A DNA stretch of 51,966 nucleotides, from the NCBI GenBank assembly GCA_003599195.1, contig QZIZ01000077.1:1-51966 (forward strand). The letters are read 5' to 3'. The notes below the pieces were generated by a model, which saw only the letters and a program-made list of their open reading frames with translations, was not told the DNA's origin and searched no databases. This document shows positions 1 through 7,532 of this stretch, piece after piece. The DNA is from Deltaproteobacteria bacterium (GTDB lineage: Bacteria > Desulfobacterota > Desulfobaccia > Desulfobaccales > 0-14-0-80-60-11). Position 1 is the first letter of the stretch. Every line of letters begins with the position of its first letter. A program made the translations under genes and the position numbers.

Positions 1-148
1 ATCTCCTGGCTACCCGGCCTTTGTAAATATTGCCGGTGGGGTCGCTTTGCTGATGGCGCTCGACGAAAAACTCCGCCAGCCGCCCATCTTCCAGCATGGC
101 TACCCGGGTGTCATGTTCCGCGACGCTGATGAGTAATGAATTGGCCAT
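1..148 (-). CDS. rng: Ribonuclease G/E, N-terminal fragment (runs off the window)
   Basis: Reading leftward from the ATG at 148 gives MANSLLISVAEHDTRVAMLE followed by a segment ending NIYKGRVAR, the characteristic start of the RNase E/G family, where the S1-like RNA-binding domain begins. The enzyme cleaves single-stranded RNA in rRNA maturation and mRNA decay. Only about 49 residues are inside the window, so catalytic residues cannot be checked and E cannot be separated from G; the short N-terminus favours a G-type protein. It lies directly downstream of the radical SAM-DUF2344 gene on the same strand, a pairing that recurs in many bacteria. It is absent from the ORF track because it is truncated by the window edge. 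Confidence 0.85.
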   Translation of the reverse strand, partial: MANSLLISVAEHDTRVAMLEDGRLAEFFVERHQQSDPTGNIYKGRVARR

Positions 149-247
149 TATCGAGTCGTTAGCTTAAATTTATTCGGGAAAAAGGGGAAAGGGGAAAAAG
201 GGATAAAAAAGAACGATGACTTGCTCTTCCTTTCCCCCTGGTTCCCT

Positions 248-2734
248 TCACATACTCTTTAATTTCAAAATCTGCAAGTCTTTGGTTTGCTCTTCGCTTA
301 ATTGGAAGATGGCCGCCAGGGTATCCGTCACCTTCAGGTTGTCTCTTTCCTGAAAACGCATGGTCAGCCGCAGGTTATGGGGGTCCGCCATTTCCAGCCC
401 GGCCACCAGGGCGCGTAAGTTTACGGTACGCTCTTCCTTGGGGCGCTTCCGGGTCACCGGGAACTCCTCCAGGTTGAGGAAATCGGCGGCCGTTTGGGAA
501 GCGAATAGAGGCTCCGGGCTTGCCACCTGATAGACCGCAATCTTCAGGCGGGGCGGGGACAGCCGCTTCGGCAGGCGCCGGGCCTCCAGGATTCTCAGGC
601 CCGGCGGCAGGACCAGGTTCAGGCCCTCCACCAACTTGCCGGTTTCCACAGGCCCGGCCAGACCCACGTCCAGGGTCTCGGCCAGGCTCTCCACACCCAC
701 GGGCAAGGCCCCATGGAAGGAGACCCGGGGCAATGGATGGAACCCGTCGCTAAAAGACAAAGGGAGCCGGGAGCGGCGCAGCCCCCGGTAAAACGCGGCG
801 ACCATCTCCAGGTGGCTGAGCCAGCGGGCTGCGTCCATCTTGCTGAAGGAGAGGCGGTACCACATCGGCTGGGGGGGCGTCCCCTCGGCCGGCCGCGGTG
901 GCGGCTGGGCCTCCCCGGGCGCGTCTTGGAGGTCCAAGGCAATGCTTTCCTGATCGCAGATACCGCAGTCCTGGCAACCGGCCCGGCGGCAGTCCGGGGT
1001 CTGTAGCCCCTGATAGGCCCGGTCCCTTTCGGCCGCGAGAAATTCCCGGCTCACCCCGGAATCCAGGTGGTCCCAGGGCAGCTTTTCGTCCTGCCCCCTT
1101 TCCCGCAGATAAAAATCAGGATTAACCCCCGTTTCCTGGAAGGCCTCCCGCCAGGGCTCCAGCCGCAGGTGTTCGCTCCAGGCATCCAGGCGGCAGCCCC
1201 GGCGGTAGGCGGCCACAAGCGCCGGGGCCAGGCGGCGGTCGCCCCGGGAAAAGACGCCCTCCAGCCAACTTTGGGCCGCGGAATTCCACTTGGCCTGCAC
1301 CTGGGGATGGCGCAGGCGGTCCTTCACCGCGTGAAGGCGGGTGCGGCTTTCTTCCAGGCCCGCCATGGGCTCCCACTGAAAAGGCGTATGGGCCTTGGGG
1401 ATAAAGGTGGACAGACTGAGGTTGATGCGGCCCCGGCGGCCCTGGGGTGCGCTTTTCAGCACCTGCCGGGTGAGCGCGGCGATGGCCTCCAAATCCTCCG
1501 GCGTCTCGCCGGGGAGGCCGATCATGAAATAGAGTTTCAGAAGCTGCCACCCGGCGCCGAAGGCCCGGGCCGCGGCATTGATGATCTCCTCTTCCGTCAG
1601 GTTCTTGTTGATCAGCCGCCGCAACCGATCGCTCCCCGCTTCCGGGGCCAGGGTCAGGCCGGTGCGCCGCACCCGTTTGATCTGGTCCATCATCTCCGGG
1701 GTCAGGGTGTCGGCCCGAAGCGACGGCAGGGACAGGGCCACCTTCCGGGGGGCCAGCCGGTCCATGAGCCGGGCCAGCAGCCAGGGCAGGGGCCGGTAAT
1801 CGCCGGCGCTCAAGGAGAGCAGGGAGACCTCTTCATAACCCGTGTTATCCAGAGCTTCCTCCACCCAGGCCTCTACTTTGGCCGGGTCCCGCTCCCGGAC
1901 CGGCCGGTAGAGCATGCCCGCCTGGCAGTAGCGGCAGCCCCGGGAGCACCCCCGGGCGATTTCGAGCTGCAGACGGTCATGGACGATCTGGCAGTAAGGG
2001 ACCAGGGGCCGAGGCGAAATCTCGATGCGGTTCAGGTCGCTGAACACCCTTTTGCGGACCACGCCCCGGCGGCCCCGGGGGATGACCTCCCGGAGGCGGC
2101 CGGTTTCATCAAATACGGGTTCGAACAAGGCGGGGACGTAAACCCCGTCGATTTCTTCCAGGGCCTGCCACAGCTCTTTCCGGGTCCCTTTTGCGGCTTT
2201 CCAGGCCTTGACCGCGGCCGCCAGCTCCAGGATCACCTCTTCGCCGTCCCCCAACACCAGGGCGTCGAAAAAGGAGGCCTCCGGCTCGGGATTGCATGCG
2301 GCCGGGCCGCCGCCGATGACCACGGGATCGCCAGGGCCCCGGTCCGCGGCCAGTAACGGAATGCCTCCCAGGTCCAGCATGTTCAGGAGATTGGTATAGC
2401 TCAGTTCATACTGAAGGCTGAAGCCCACCAGATCAAATTGACTCAAAGGCGTGCCGGACTCCAGGCTAGTCAACGGCAGCCGGCTGCCGCGCAGCTCCGC
2501 CTCCAGATCCGGGGCCGGCGCGTAGGCGCGCTCCGCCCAGATATCCTCCCGGCGGTTCAGGATGTCGTAGAGCAGGCCCAGACCCAGGTGGGACATGCCC
2601 ACTTCGTAAAGGTCGGGAAAGAGCAGCGCCACCCGCAGGGATACGGCCCGGGGGTCTTTATAGACGGCGTTGATCTCCCGGCCCCCGTAGCGGCTGGGGC
2701 GCTGGATGCGGCTGAGATAAGAGAAGTCAGTCAA
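248..2734 (-). CDS. B12-binding/radical SAM protein with C-terminal DUF2344 domain
   Basis: This 828-residue protein matches the TIGR03960/TIGR03936 architecture. Residues 35 to 180 resemble a B12-binding-like fold. A radical SAM core follows with its cluster motif CSRGCRYC at residues 263-270. A short cysteine cluster (CRRAGCQDCGIC) precedes the DUF2344 domain, which starts near residue 626. The family's reaction is not established; its usual position beside rng, as here, suggests RNA or ribosome modification, which is inference. The start is a TTG at 2734 with only a weak AAGG upstream. The alignment with family N-termini (FLSR..RPSRY-like) supports it. It is probably co-transcribed with rng, with a 100-base spacer rich in A and G. 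Confidence 0.85.
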   Translation of the reverse strand: MTDFSYLSRIQRPSRYGGREINAVYKDPRAVSLRVALLFPDLYEVGMSHLGLGLLYDILNRREDIWAERAYAPAPDLEAELRGSRLPLTSLESGTPLSQFDLVGFSLQYELSYTNLLNMLDLGGIPLLAADRGPGDPVVIGGGPAACNPEPEASFFDALVLGDGEEVILELAAAVKAWKAAKGTRKELWQALEEIDGVYVPALFEPVFDETGRLREVIPRGRRGVVRKRVFSDLNRIEISPRPLVPYCQIVHDRLQLEIARGCSRGCRYCQAGMLYRPVRERDPAKVEAWVEEALDNTGYEEVSLLSLSAGDYRPLPWLLARLMDRLAPRKVALSLPSLRADTLTPEMMDQIKRVRRTGLTLAPEAGSDRLRRLINKNLTEEEIINAAARAFGAGWQLLKLYFMIGLPGETPEDLEAIAALTRQVLKSAPQGRRGRINLSLSTFIPKAHTPFQWEPMAGLEESRTRLHAVKDRLRHPQVQAKWNSAAQSWLEGVFSRGDRRLAPALVAAYRRGCRLDAWSEHLRLEPWREAFQETGVNPDFYLRERGQDEKLPWDHLDSGVSREFLAAERDRAYQGLQTPDCRRAGCQDCGICDQESIALDLQDAPGEAQPPPRPAEGTPPQPMWYRLSFSKMDAARWLSHLEMVAAFYRGLRRSRLPLSFSDGFHPLPRVSFHGALPVGVESLAETLDVGLAGPVETGKLVEGLNLVLPPGLRILEARRLPKRLSPPRLKIAVYQVASPEPLFASQTAADFLNLEEFPVTRKRPKEERTVNLRALVAGLEMADPHNLRLTMRFQERDNLKVTDTLAAIFQLSEEQTKDLQILKLKSM

Positions 2735-3187
2735 AGATTAAACCTTATATTATTTCGCTCTCCCCTCGGCATTATTACCCATAAGCTGAGAGGGTGAGGA
2801 TAACTTATGACGGATATTCAGTATTTGCGGGCCTTATCCCCCCCTCACCCTGCCTCTCCCCCCCAGGGGGGAGAGGGGAATACTTGACATATCCACAAGA
2901 TACAGGCTTATGGTAATGGGAAGCCTCCTGAGGGAAAAGGGAACTGCTTGGCTTATCAATAAAAATAACTCATCGATCTGCGGGTATTAATCCCCTCTCA
3001 CCTCGGGGGAGGGTTAGGGTGAGGGGGGCGTCTTGGCCATGTAGCTGTTATCAGCCAAAAGACGCCACCCCTACCTCGGCCCTCCCCCCTCGAAGGGGGA
3101 GGGGGAAAAGACCGTCCCGCTTAGGTTAAAATATTTACGTGACGGTAAGCGGGAATCATGGCCGCCGATAGGAATTCTCGGATGCTA
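2735..3187. other. Intergenic stretch with GC-rich hairpin repeats
   Basis: No coding region is supported here. The stretch holds three G/C-rich inverted repeats of one family: around 2843-2880 (CTCTCCCCCC/GGGGGGAGAG), around 2988-3030 (CTCACCTCGGGGGAGG with GGGTGAGGGG), and around 3078-3105 (CCTCCCCC/GGGGGAGG). A related hairpin occurs at 41431-41457. They could terminate or stabilise converging transcripts but carry no clean T-run. Confidence 0.6.
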
Positions 3188-3913
3188 TCAGCCCTGGGCC
3201 AGCCTGATGGCTTCCGGCAATTGGAAGACACCGTCGTACAAGGCCCGGCCGATGATCACCCCCACCACTCCCAGGGGCTCCAGCGGCAGGAGGGCCTCGA
3301 TATCGGAGAGGGAACTCACCCCGCCGGAGGCGATCACCGGCAGGTCCACGGCCTGGGCCATGGCCTTGGTGGCCTCCACGTTGACGCCCTTTTTCACCCC
3401 GTCCCGGGCGATGTCGGTGTAGATCAAGGCTGCGGGTTTGAGAGGAACCAGCTTTTTGGCCACGTCCAGGACGTTCTGGGTGCTGGTCTCGGTCCAGCCC
3501 TCCACCGCCACCATGCCATCTTTGGCGTCCAGGCCCACGGCGATACGGCCGGGATAGGTGGAACAAGCCTTGGCCACCAGGTCCGGGTCTTTCAGCACCG
3601 CGGTGCCCAGGATCAGGCGATCAATGCCCAGGTTGATATACAAGTCCAGAGTCTCCAGGGTGCGCAGGCCGCCGCCCAACTGGATGGGAATGGTGAGCGC
3701 CTGGCGCAGGCCCTTGATGGACTCCAGGTTCTGGGGCCGGGAGCTGAACGCGCCGTCCAAGTCCACCACGTGCAGCCACTTGGCCCCCAAATCTTGCCAC
3801 TTCCGGCCCATGGCCACCGGGTCGTCGCTGAAGACGGTTTCGTCTTCCTTCCTACCCTGGCGCAGCCGCACACACTTGCCGCCCTTCAAGTCAATCGCGG
3901 GAAAAATCAGCAT
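3188..3913 (-). CDS. hisA: Phosphoribosylformimino-5-aminoimidazole carboxamide ribotide isomerase
   Basis: This 241-residue (beta/alpha)8 barrel enzyme of histidine biosynthesis carries out the Amadori-type isomerisation of ProFAR to PRFAR. The N-terminus MLIFPAIDLKGGKCVRL carries the first catalytic aspartate (in PAID). HVVDLDGA and GLDAKDG carry the phosphate-binding and second catalytic aspartate regions. GGGLR and ASGGVSS are the two phosphate-binding loops. Length is normal for the family. HisF, HisH and the other his genes are not in the window, so the gene is separated from a his operon here. It ends just right of a repeat-rich spacer. Confidence 0.95.
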   Translation of the reverse strand: MLIFPAIDLKGGKCVRLRQGRKEDETVFSDDPVAMGRKWQDLGAKWLHVVDLDGAFSSRPQNLESIKGLRQALTIPIQLGGGLRTLETLDLYINLGIDRLILGTAVLKDPDLVAKACSTYPGRIAVGLDAKDGMVAVEGWTETSTQNVLDVAKKLVPLKPAALIYTDIARDGVKKGVNVEATKAMAQAVDLPVIASGGVSSLSDIEALLPLEPLGVVGVIIGRALYDGVFQLPEAIRLAQG

Positions 3914-3975
3914 AATATGAAAATTTTAACCAAGAATATGGGAACTGACAATCCCCGAGGCGGATAATTACAGCT

Positions 3976-4557
3976 TTGGCGAATCCCCTTAAAATTTCGA
4001 AAAGTTATTCGAAAATTCTTTCCTCGAGAGGAGTGAGTGGGCATCACGTGAATCTTTCCAGGGAACAGGTTGTTTTATTGCCATCTGGCCGATTCATGCC
4101 CATAAAAGCGCTTGGTCGATGCGCTCAAGCAATTGTTGCCGGGTTTTGGCGAAGAAATCGCTGAACCATTCGGTCAGCCGATTTCATGCTGAAGTTCTTG
4201 CCGGAGATAACCATGAAACTTCACCGCCGTCCAATGGAGCTGGTCGGCTAACTTCGGCTGTTCGATGAGCTGGCGATAATGCGCGCTTTGCTCCGGGGTG
4301 ATCTTGGCCGGCCGCCCGGGCCGCTCTCCTTCAATCAGGCCGTCGACACCTTGTTGATTGAAGCGTCTGATCCAGTTGTTCAACTGCGCAGGGAGATGCT
4401 GTATAAAGCGGCCACCTGCTTTGGAGGGATGTTCAAGGCCAAGGCCCTGATAGGCCAACAGACGATTATGGCTCCGCTGGGAAGGAGCGGCTTTGGCGGC
4501 CACTTCCAGTTCCGCTGGGGAACAATTCTCCAGGTTGGGCGCAAGGAGTCTGGGCAC
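3976..4557 (-). pseudogene. IS630-type transposase remnant
   Basis: The open part (4174-4557, minus) encodes a helix-turn-helix region typical of IS630-family N-termini: a first HTH around HNRLLAYQGLGL, then the second-domain phrase NWIRRFNQQGVDGLIEGERPGRPAKI. The frame stops at HEIG. Past that stop, in another frame, a fragment reads LTEWFSDFFAKTRQQLLERI and then stops. The DDE catalytic domain is missing altogether. I read this as a decayed element with an internal deletion and frameshift. No clear terminal inverted repeats were found by eye. The left boundary given is approximate. Confidence 0.6.
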
Positions 4558-4578
4558 GAATTAAACAAAGCATATGTT

Positions 4579-5205
4579 TCACCAGAAGTCTAGTTTTTTT
4601 GTAATCTTATTAACGCCTTCTATCGGAAAAAACTTTTGGCAATCGCTATATTTTACCATCTCCCGGGCCAGGGACGCGGCCTGGTCCAGAAGGGCCGTCT
4701 GATGTTGGATCTCGCCGGGGTTTTTCACCCCCACCGCCCGGAGCAGATAAATCCGCTCATACCCGAACCAGTTGAGCCAGCGTTGATAGCGGGGAAAAAT
4801 ATCGTCATATTGGCCCGCGTCCGGGTTGGCCTGGGCCAACACCAGTACCGCCTTCTTACCCCCCGGAAGGCGGCTGGAAAAATCCGGATTAAAAAAAGAA
4901 TAGGTGCGGTCAAAAAAACATTTCAACTGGCCGCTTAAGTCCCCGAAATAAACCGGGGAGGCCATGACCAGGACGTCCGCTTCCTTAACGATCTCCAGGA
5001 CCGGAGTCAAGTCGTCCTCCTGGATGCAGACCTCGACATTGGCCTTGCAGGCCCCGCATCCCTGACAGCCCTGGAAGGCCATCAGGTTCAGGTGAAAGAC
5101 CCGCACCTCGGCCCCCAATTCCCTGGCGGTAGTCAGGAATCTGTGGGCCAAAGTGCTGCTGTTCCCCTGGGGCCGGGGGCTTCCCAACACCGCGGCGATT
5201 TTCAA
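4579..5205 (-). CDS. Iron-sulfur flavoprotein / NADPH-dependent FMN reductase family
   Basis: This 208-residue flavodoxin-like protein begins MKIAAVLGSPRPQGNSSTLA, the FMN phosphate-binding loop of the FMN reductase superfamily. A compact cysteine motif, CQGCGACK, with a further cysteine in VEVC, follows at about residues 47-58. That is the pattern of Isf-type proteins, which bind one 4Fe-4S cluster and FMN. PVYFGDLSGQLKCFFDR is the second conserved flavin-site segment. Such proteins are common in strict anaerobes and move electrons between ferredoxin and other acceptors; the physiological partner here is unknown. Upstream on the same strand lies a 71-residue ORF, with a gap of about 50 bases. 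Confidence 0.85.
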   Translation of the reverse strand: MKIAAVLGSPRPQGNSSTLAHRFLTTARELGAEVRVFHLNLMAFQGCQGCGACKANVEVCIQEDDLTPVLEIVKEADVLVMASPVYFGDLSGQLKCFFDRTYSFFNPDFSSRLPGGKKAVLVLAQANPDAGQYDDIFPRYQRWLNWFGYERIYLLRAVGVKNPGEIQHQTALLDQAASLAREMVKYSDCQKFFPIEGVNKITKKLDFW

Positions 5206-5252
5206 GGCTTCCTCCTGGGGGAAATATCCGGCACGGCTTTTCTTTCCATAAG

Positions 5253-5468
5253 CTATTCGCCCAGGATATTCAAAACATTATTACAGTATCTTTCCCAACT
5301 GATCCATTTCACTTCGTCGATTTCTCCCCTTTCAAACATCTCCCTGGTGCTGTCGTCAACAATGGGATCCTCACCGCCGCAGGAAAGCCGGTACATCTGC
5401 TCCATTTCCTTGATCGCAGCCCGGTAAATGGACTTTTTGGTCGGCCGGAAATCAACAATCTCTCCCAT
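5253..5468 (-). CDS. Small conserved hypothetical protein (71 aa)
   Basis: The ORF track begins at 5519, but an AGGAGGTG ribosome-binding site lies seven bases before the ATG at 5468 (MGEIVDFRPTKKSIYRA), so the shorter start is preferred. The product is small, acidic and probably soluble, with one internal cysteine (RLSCGGEDP). I do not recognise the family. It is followed on the same strand by the iron-sulfur flavoprotein and could be co-transcribed with it. Confidence 0.65.
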   Translation of the reverse strand: MGEIVDFRPTKKSIYRAAIKEMEQMYRLSCGGEDPIVDDSTREMFERGEIDEVKWISWERYCNNVLNILGE

Positions 5469-5666
5469 GGTCTGCACCTCCTCATCCACTTGTCGGCCGG
5501 CTAGGGAGCCCTGATGCAAATAAGGGTAAAGCAGCGCCTGGTTACCTCAGCCCTAATCCAGCCGGCAGTAATAAATCCTTCCATGCCTCTTACATCGGCA
5601 AAATCGTCTCGAATCTGAACGGATTTTGTTCTAAACAATGGAATGGGAAAATTTTCCCAAGTCTTG

Positions 5667-5702
5667 AAAAGTTCCGAGTTCCAGGTTCCGAGTTCCGAGT
5701 TA
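5667..5702. repeat. Short tandem-like repeat, family GTTCCRAGTTCC
   Basis: The tract reads as repeated GTTCCGAGTTCC/AGGTTCC units. The same family, in reverse orientation, lies at 47646-47680, where it encodes the end of Tmk. A partial copy also lies at the NikL-like start (AAGTTCCAAGTTCG). Confidence 0.7.
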
Positions 5703-5781
5703 AGAAAATGCCGATCAGGAACTTTTCATAATTTGTGGGTGGGCCGGAGGCTCATGAATGACTGCTAACCCCACCTTTTTC

Positions 5782-5810
5782 TTGACTATACCGCAATATG
5801 TAATTATAAG
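5782..5810 (+). promoter_or_regulatory. Sigma-70-type promoter of the MerR-HicB gene
   Basis: TTGACT (5782-5787) and TATAAG (5805-5810) are separated by exactly 17 bases and lie about 35 bases before the start codon. The normal 17-base spacer differs from the 19-20 bases of promoters activated by MerR twisting. Confidence 0.6.
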
Positions 5811-5845
5811 TTCATTAGTGTATTTCCAAATTCAGGAAGTGACTT

Positions 5846-6457
5846 ATGATTTTCGGTAAAAAAGCCGTGATGGCTTTGGCAGCCGTGTCGGCCCGGCAGG
5901 TGGAGCATTGGGCTGCCACCGGCGTGGTCAGACCCTCCATACCCGCAGCGGGTAAAGGAAGCAGGCGGGGGTATTCCTTTAAAGACCTGGTGGCCTTGCG
6001 AGTGGCCAAGAGGCTCAAGGAGGAAGGAATCAGCCTGCAGAAAATCAGACAGATCCTTGCCTTCTTAAGGAAGAATTTCCCTGAGAAAAAAGAGCCTTTG
6101 GCCGAACTCCGTTTTCTGACCGACGGCAAAGACTTGTTTGTCTTAACAGATGATCCGCAAGTGGCCTTAAACGCTCTAAAACGGCAGTTCGTCTTTTCCC
6201 TGGCCCTGGGAGAAATCATGGAAGGGCTCCGGGGGGAGCTGAAGAAGTTGGCGGCCCCCAAAGAGGAAAAAATTATGTTGGGGAATAGTTCCTTTACCGT
6301 GGTTTTGACCCCGGACCTGGAAGATGGCGGCTTTAGGGTTCAATGCCGGGAAGAACCCGCGGCCGTCTCCCATGGGGCAACGGAACAAGAGGCCCTGGAC
6401 AATATTATTGACGCCTTGCAATTATGTTTGGAACATGAAAAGGATATAGCTGGCTGA
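5846..6457 (+). CDS. MerR-type HTH regulator fused to a HicB-like domain
   Basis: Residues 1 to about 70 form a MerR-like winged helix (VSARQVEHWAATGVV, then a wing with GSRRGYSFKDLVALRVAKRL). A helical linker follows, with alternating EKKEPLAELRFL and FSLALGEIMEGLRGELKKL. The last 60 residues (FTVVLTPDLEDGGFRVQC, then GATEQEALDNIIDALQLCLE) have the HicB antitoxin/RNase H-like partial fold. The spacing AGGAAGTGACTT-ATG supports the start. No hicA toxin (a short dsRBD-like ORF) was found beside it, so it may be a free-standing regulator rather than half of a toxin-antitoxin pair. A metal-transport operon follows, separated by about 470 bases that contain another promoter. Target genes are unknown. 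Confidence 0.75.
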   Translation: MIFGKKAVMALAAVSARQVEHWAATGVVRPSIPAAGKGSRRGYSFKDLVALRVAKRLKEEGISLQKIRQILAFLRKNFPEKKEPLAELRFLTDGKDLFVLTDDPQVALNALKRQFVFSLALGEIMEGLRGELKKLAAPKEEKIMLGNSSFTVVLTPDLEDGGFRVQCREEPAAVSHGATEQEALDNIIDALQLCLEHEKDIAG

Positions 6458-6505
6458 TTGGTTTTCTCGAGCGGAACCCTTTCGGAATCTCTCTCAAATT
6501 TTCTC

Positions 6506-6534
6506 TTGAACTTTTAAGGTATTGTAGATATAAA
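6506..6534 (+). promoter_or_regulatory. Sigma-70-type promoter driving the structured leader at 6541-6655
   Basis: TTGAAC (6506-6511) and TATAAA (6529-6534) have a perfect 17-base spacer, giving a predicted start near 6541. The transcript would run straight into a hairpin and then a terminator-like structure. Confidence 0.6.
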
Positions 6535-6540
6535 CAGATC

Positions 6541-6655
6541 ATTCGGGGTAAGAAACCCCGGTTCGCGAAAAACCCCAAATTAAAAATCAAAGCCATGAAG
6601 GCTGGCGATCCCCTGAAGGGGACGTTGCCCCATGGCTTTTTTTGTGGCCCGGGGC
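6541..6655 (+). ncRNA. Putative structured leader or small RNA ending in a terminator (element A)
   Basis: A first hairpin (CGGGG-TAAGAAA-CCCCG, about 6545-6561) is followed by an A-rich single-stranded stretch. A long compound stem comes next: AAAGCCATG pairs with CATGGCTTT and encloses an inner CCCC-TGAA-GGGG hairpin. A run of seven T residues follows at once. This could be the terminator of the MerR-HicB gene, an independent small RNA, or a riboswitch with its terminator before the nickel/cobalt transporter. The start AAGCCAYGAAGGCTKGG is shared with a second element at 9733-9786. It does not match the cobalamin or NiCo riboswitch consensus as I know them. Confidence 0.45.
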
Positions 6656-6770
6656 TTCCTGGAATCTAATAGCAATGGCATATCCTCATGAAACAAACTG
6701 GTATGCTAACGTATCGATTTTTTTTTACGGAAAGCGAGCCTTTTGCAAAATGCTTAATTAATCATAATTC

Positions 6771-6855
6771 TCTCTGCGTATCCTCTGCGTCCTCTGCGTC
6801 TCTGCGGTAAAAATAAAGGAACATTCACCGCAGAGACGCAGAGAGCGCAGAGAAA
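6771..6855. repeat. Palindromic dispersed repeat, CTCTGCGTCTCTGCGG family
   Basis: A left arm TCTCTGCGT...CTCTGCGTCTCTGCGGT and a right arm ACCGCAGAGACGCAGAGAGCGCAGAGA flank a short A-rich centre, forming a long perfect-to-near-perfect hairpin. Other copies are at 13203-13267, 14167-14217, 25431-25496 and 27868-27918. Confidence 0.85.
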
Positions 6856-6888
6856 GGACAGGCAGAGAAAAGACATCTGCAAAAGATT

Positions 6889-6920
6889 CGGAAAACGAAA
6901 ACCGCAAAACGGAAAACGGT
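6889..6920. repeat. Short repeat, family CGGTTTTCGGTTTTCGG
   Basis: The reverse complement of this tract (GGAAAACGAAAACCGCAAAACGGAAAACGG) contains CGTTTTC/GGTTTTC units, as do the copies at 9680-9708 and 25391-25422. It sits directly before the CbiM/NikM start. Confidence 0.5.
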
Positions 6921-6926
6921 CCTAAA

Positions 6927-7532
6927 ATGCACATTTCCGAAGGAGTGCTCAGCCCCGCGGTCCTGGCCGGGGGCGCGGGCCTGGCGGTGTTGGGCACCGC
7001 CATCGGCCTGAAAAAAATGGATTACGAGGCCATCCCCCGGGTGGCCATCCTCTCCGCGGCCTTTTTCGTGGCCTCCCTCATCCGGGTGCCGGTGGGGCCG
7101 GTGGGCCTGCACCTGGTGCTCAACGGCCTCCTGGGGCTGCTGCTGGGCTGGGCGGCGGTACCCGCCATCCTCATCGCCCTGGTTCTCCAGGCCTTGCTCT
7201 TTCAATTCGGCGGGCTGACGGTCCTGGGAGTGAACACGGTGATCATGGCCGCGCCCGCAGTCTTTTGCTTTTATGCCTATCGTCCTTTATTGCGCCGTCC
7301 GGGCAAACCGGCCGCGGTGGGGGCCTTTGCCTGCGGCGCCAGCGCCATTCTGCTGAGCGGCCTGCTGGCGGCCGGGGCCTTGATCACCACCGGGGAGGCC
7401 TTTCTCCAGGTGGCGGAACTGGCCCTGGCGGCCCATATACCGGTGATGATCATCGAAGGGATCATCACCCTCTTTATTTTCCGGTTCATTAAAAAGGTCC
7501 GGCCCGAGATGTTGGAGGGGATGTATGAATAA
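6927..7532 (+). CDS. cbiM: Nickel/cobalt ECF transporter substrate-binding component, CbiM/NikM family
   Basis: This 201-residue polytopic membrane protein starts with MHISEG. In this family the N-terminal Met-His loop inserts into the protein to bind Ni2+ or Co2+. About six hydrophobic segments follow, including the conserved HLVLNGLLGLLLGW and the FQFGGLTVLGVNTVIMAAPA segment. It is the S-component of an energy-coupling-factor importer and works with the L, Q and O genes directly downstream. The family alone does not fix the metal. The presence of NikL- and NikK-like partners, as in nikKMLQO loci, favours nickel, useful for hydrogenases and other nickel enzymes. Its stop overlaps the next start by eight bases (ATGAATAA). 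Confidence 0.93.
   Translation: MHISEGVLSPAVLAGGAGLAVLGTAIGLKKMDYEAIPRVAILSAAFFVASLIRVPVGPVGLHLVLNGLLGLLLGWAAVPAILIALVLQALLFQFGGLTVLGVNTVIMAAPAVFCFYAYRPLLRRPGKPAAVGAFACGASAILLSGLLAAGALITTGEAFLQVAELALAAHIPVMIIEGIITLFIFRFIKKVRPEMLEGMYE

Larger units (their letters stand above)
5520..5845. other. Intergenic stretch with a repeat and the promoter of the MerR-HicB gene
   Basis: No gene is supported. The segment carries a GTTCCGAGTTCC repeat tract (5667-5702) and a sigma-70-like promoter at 5782-5810 for the downstream plus-strand gene. The rest shows no recognisable structure. Confidence 0.55.

Noticed and set aside
1067-2356. 429-residue plus-strand ORF
   Set aside because: Shadow of the radical SAM-DUF2344 gene; sequence is Gly/Ala/Pro/Gln-rich with no domain.
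3976-4164. 62-residue plus-strand ORF
   Set aside because: Lies over the transposase remnant on the other strand and has no features of its own.
6458-6926. Cobalamin riboswitch before the nickel/cobalt transporter
   Set aside because: No GCCACTG or AGYCAGGAGACC-like box; the structure seen is a different compound hairpin.
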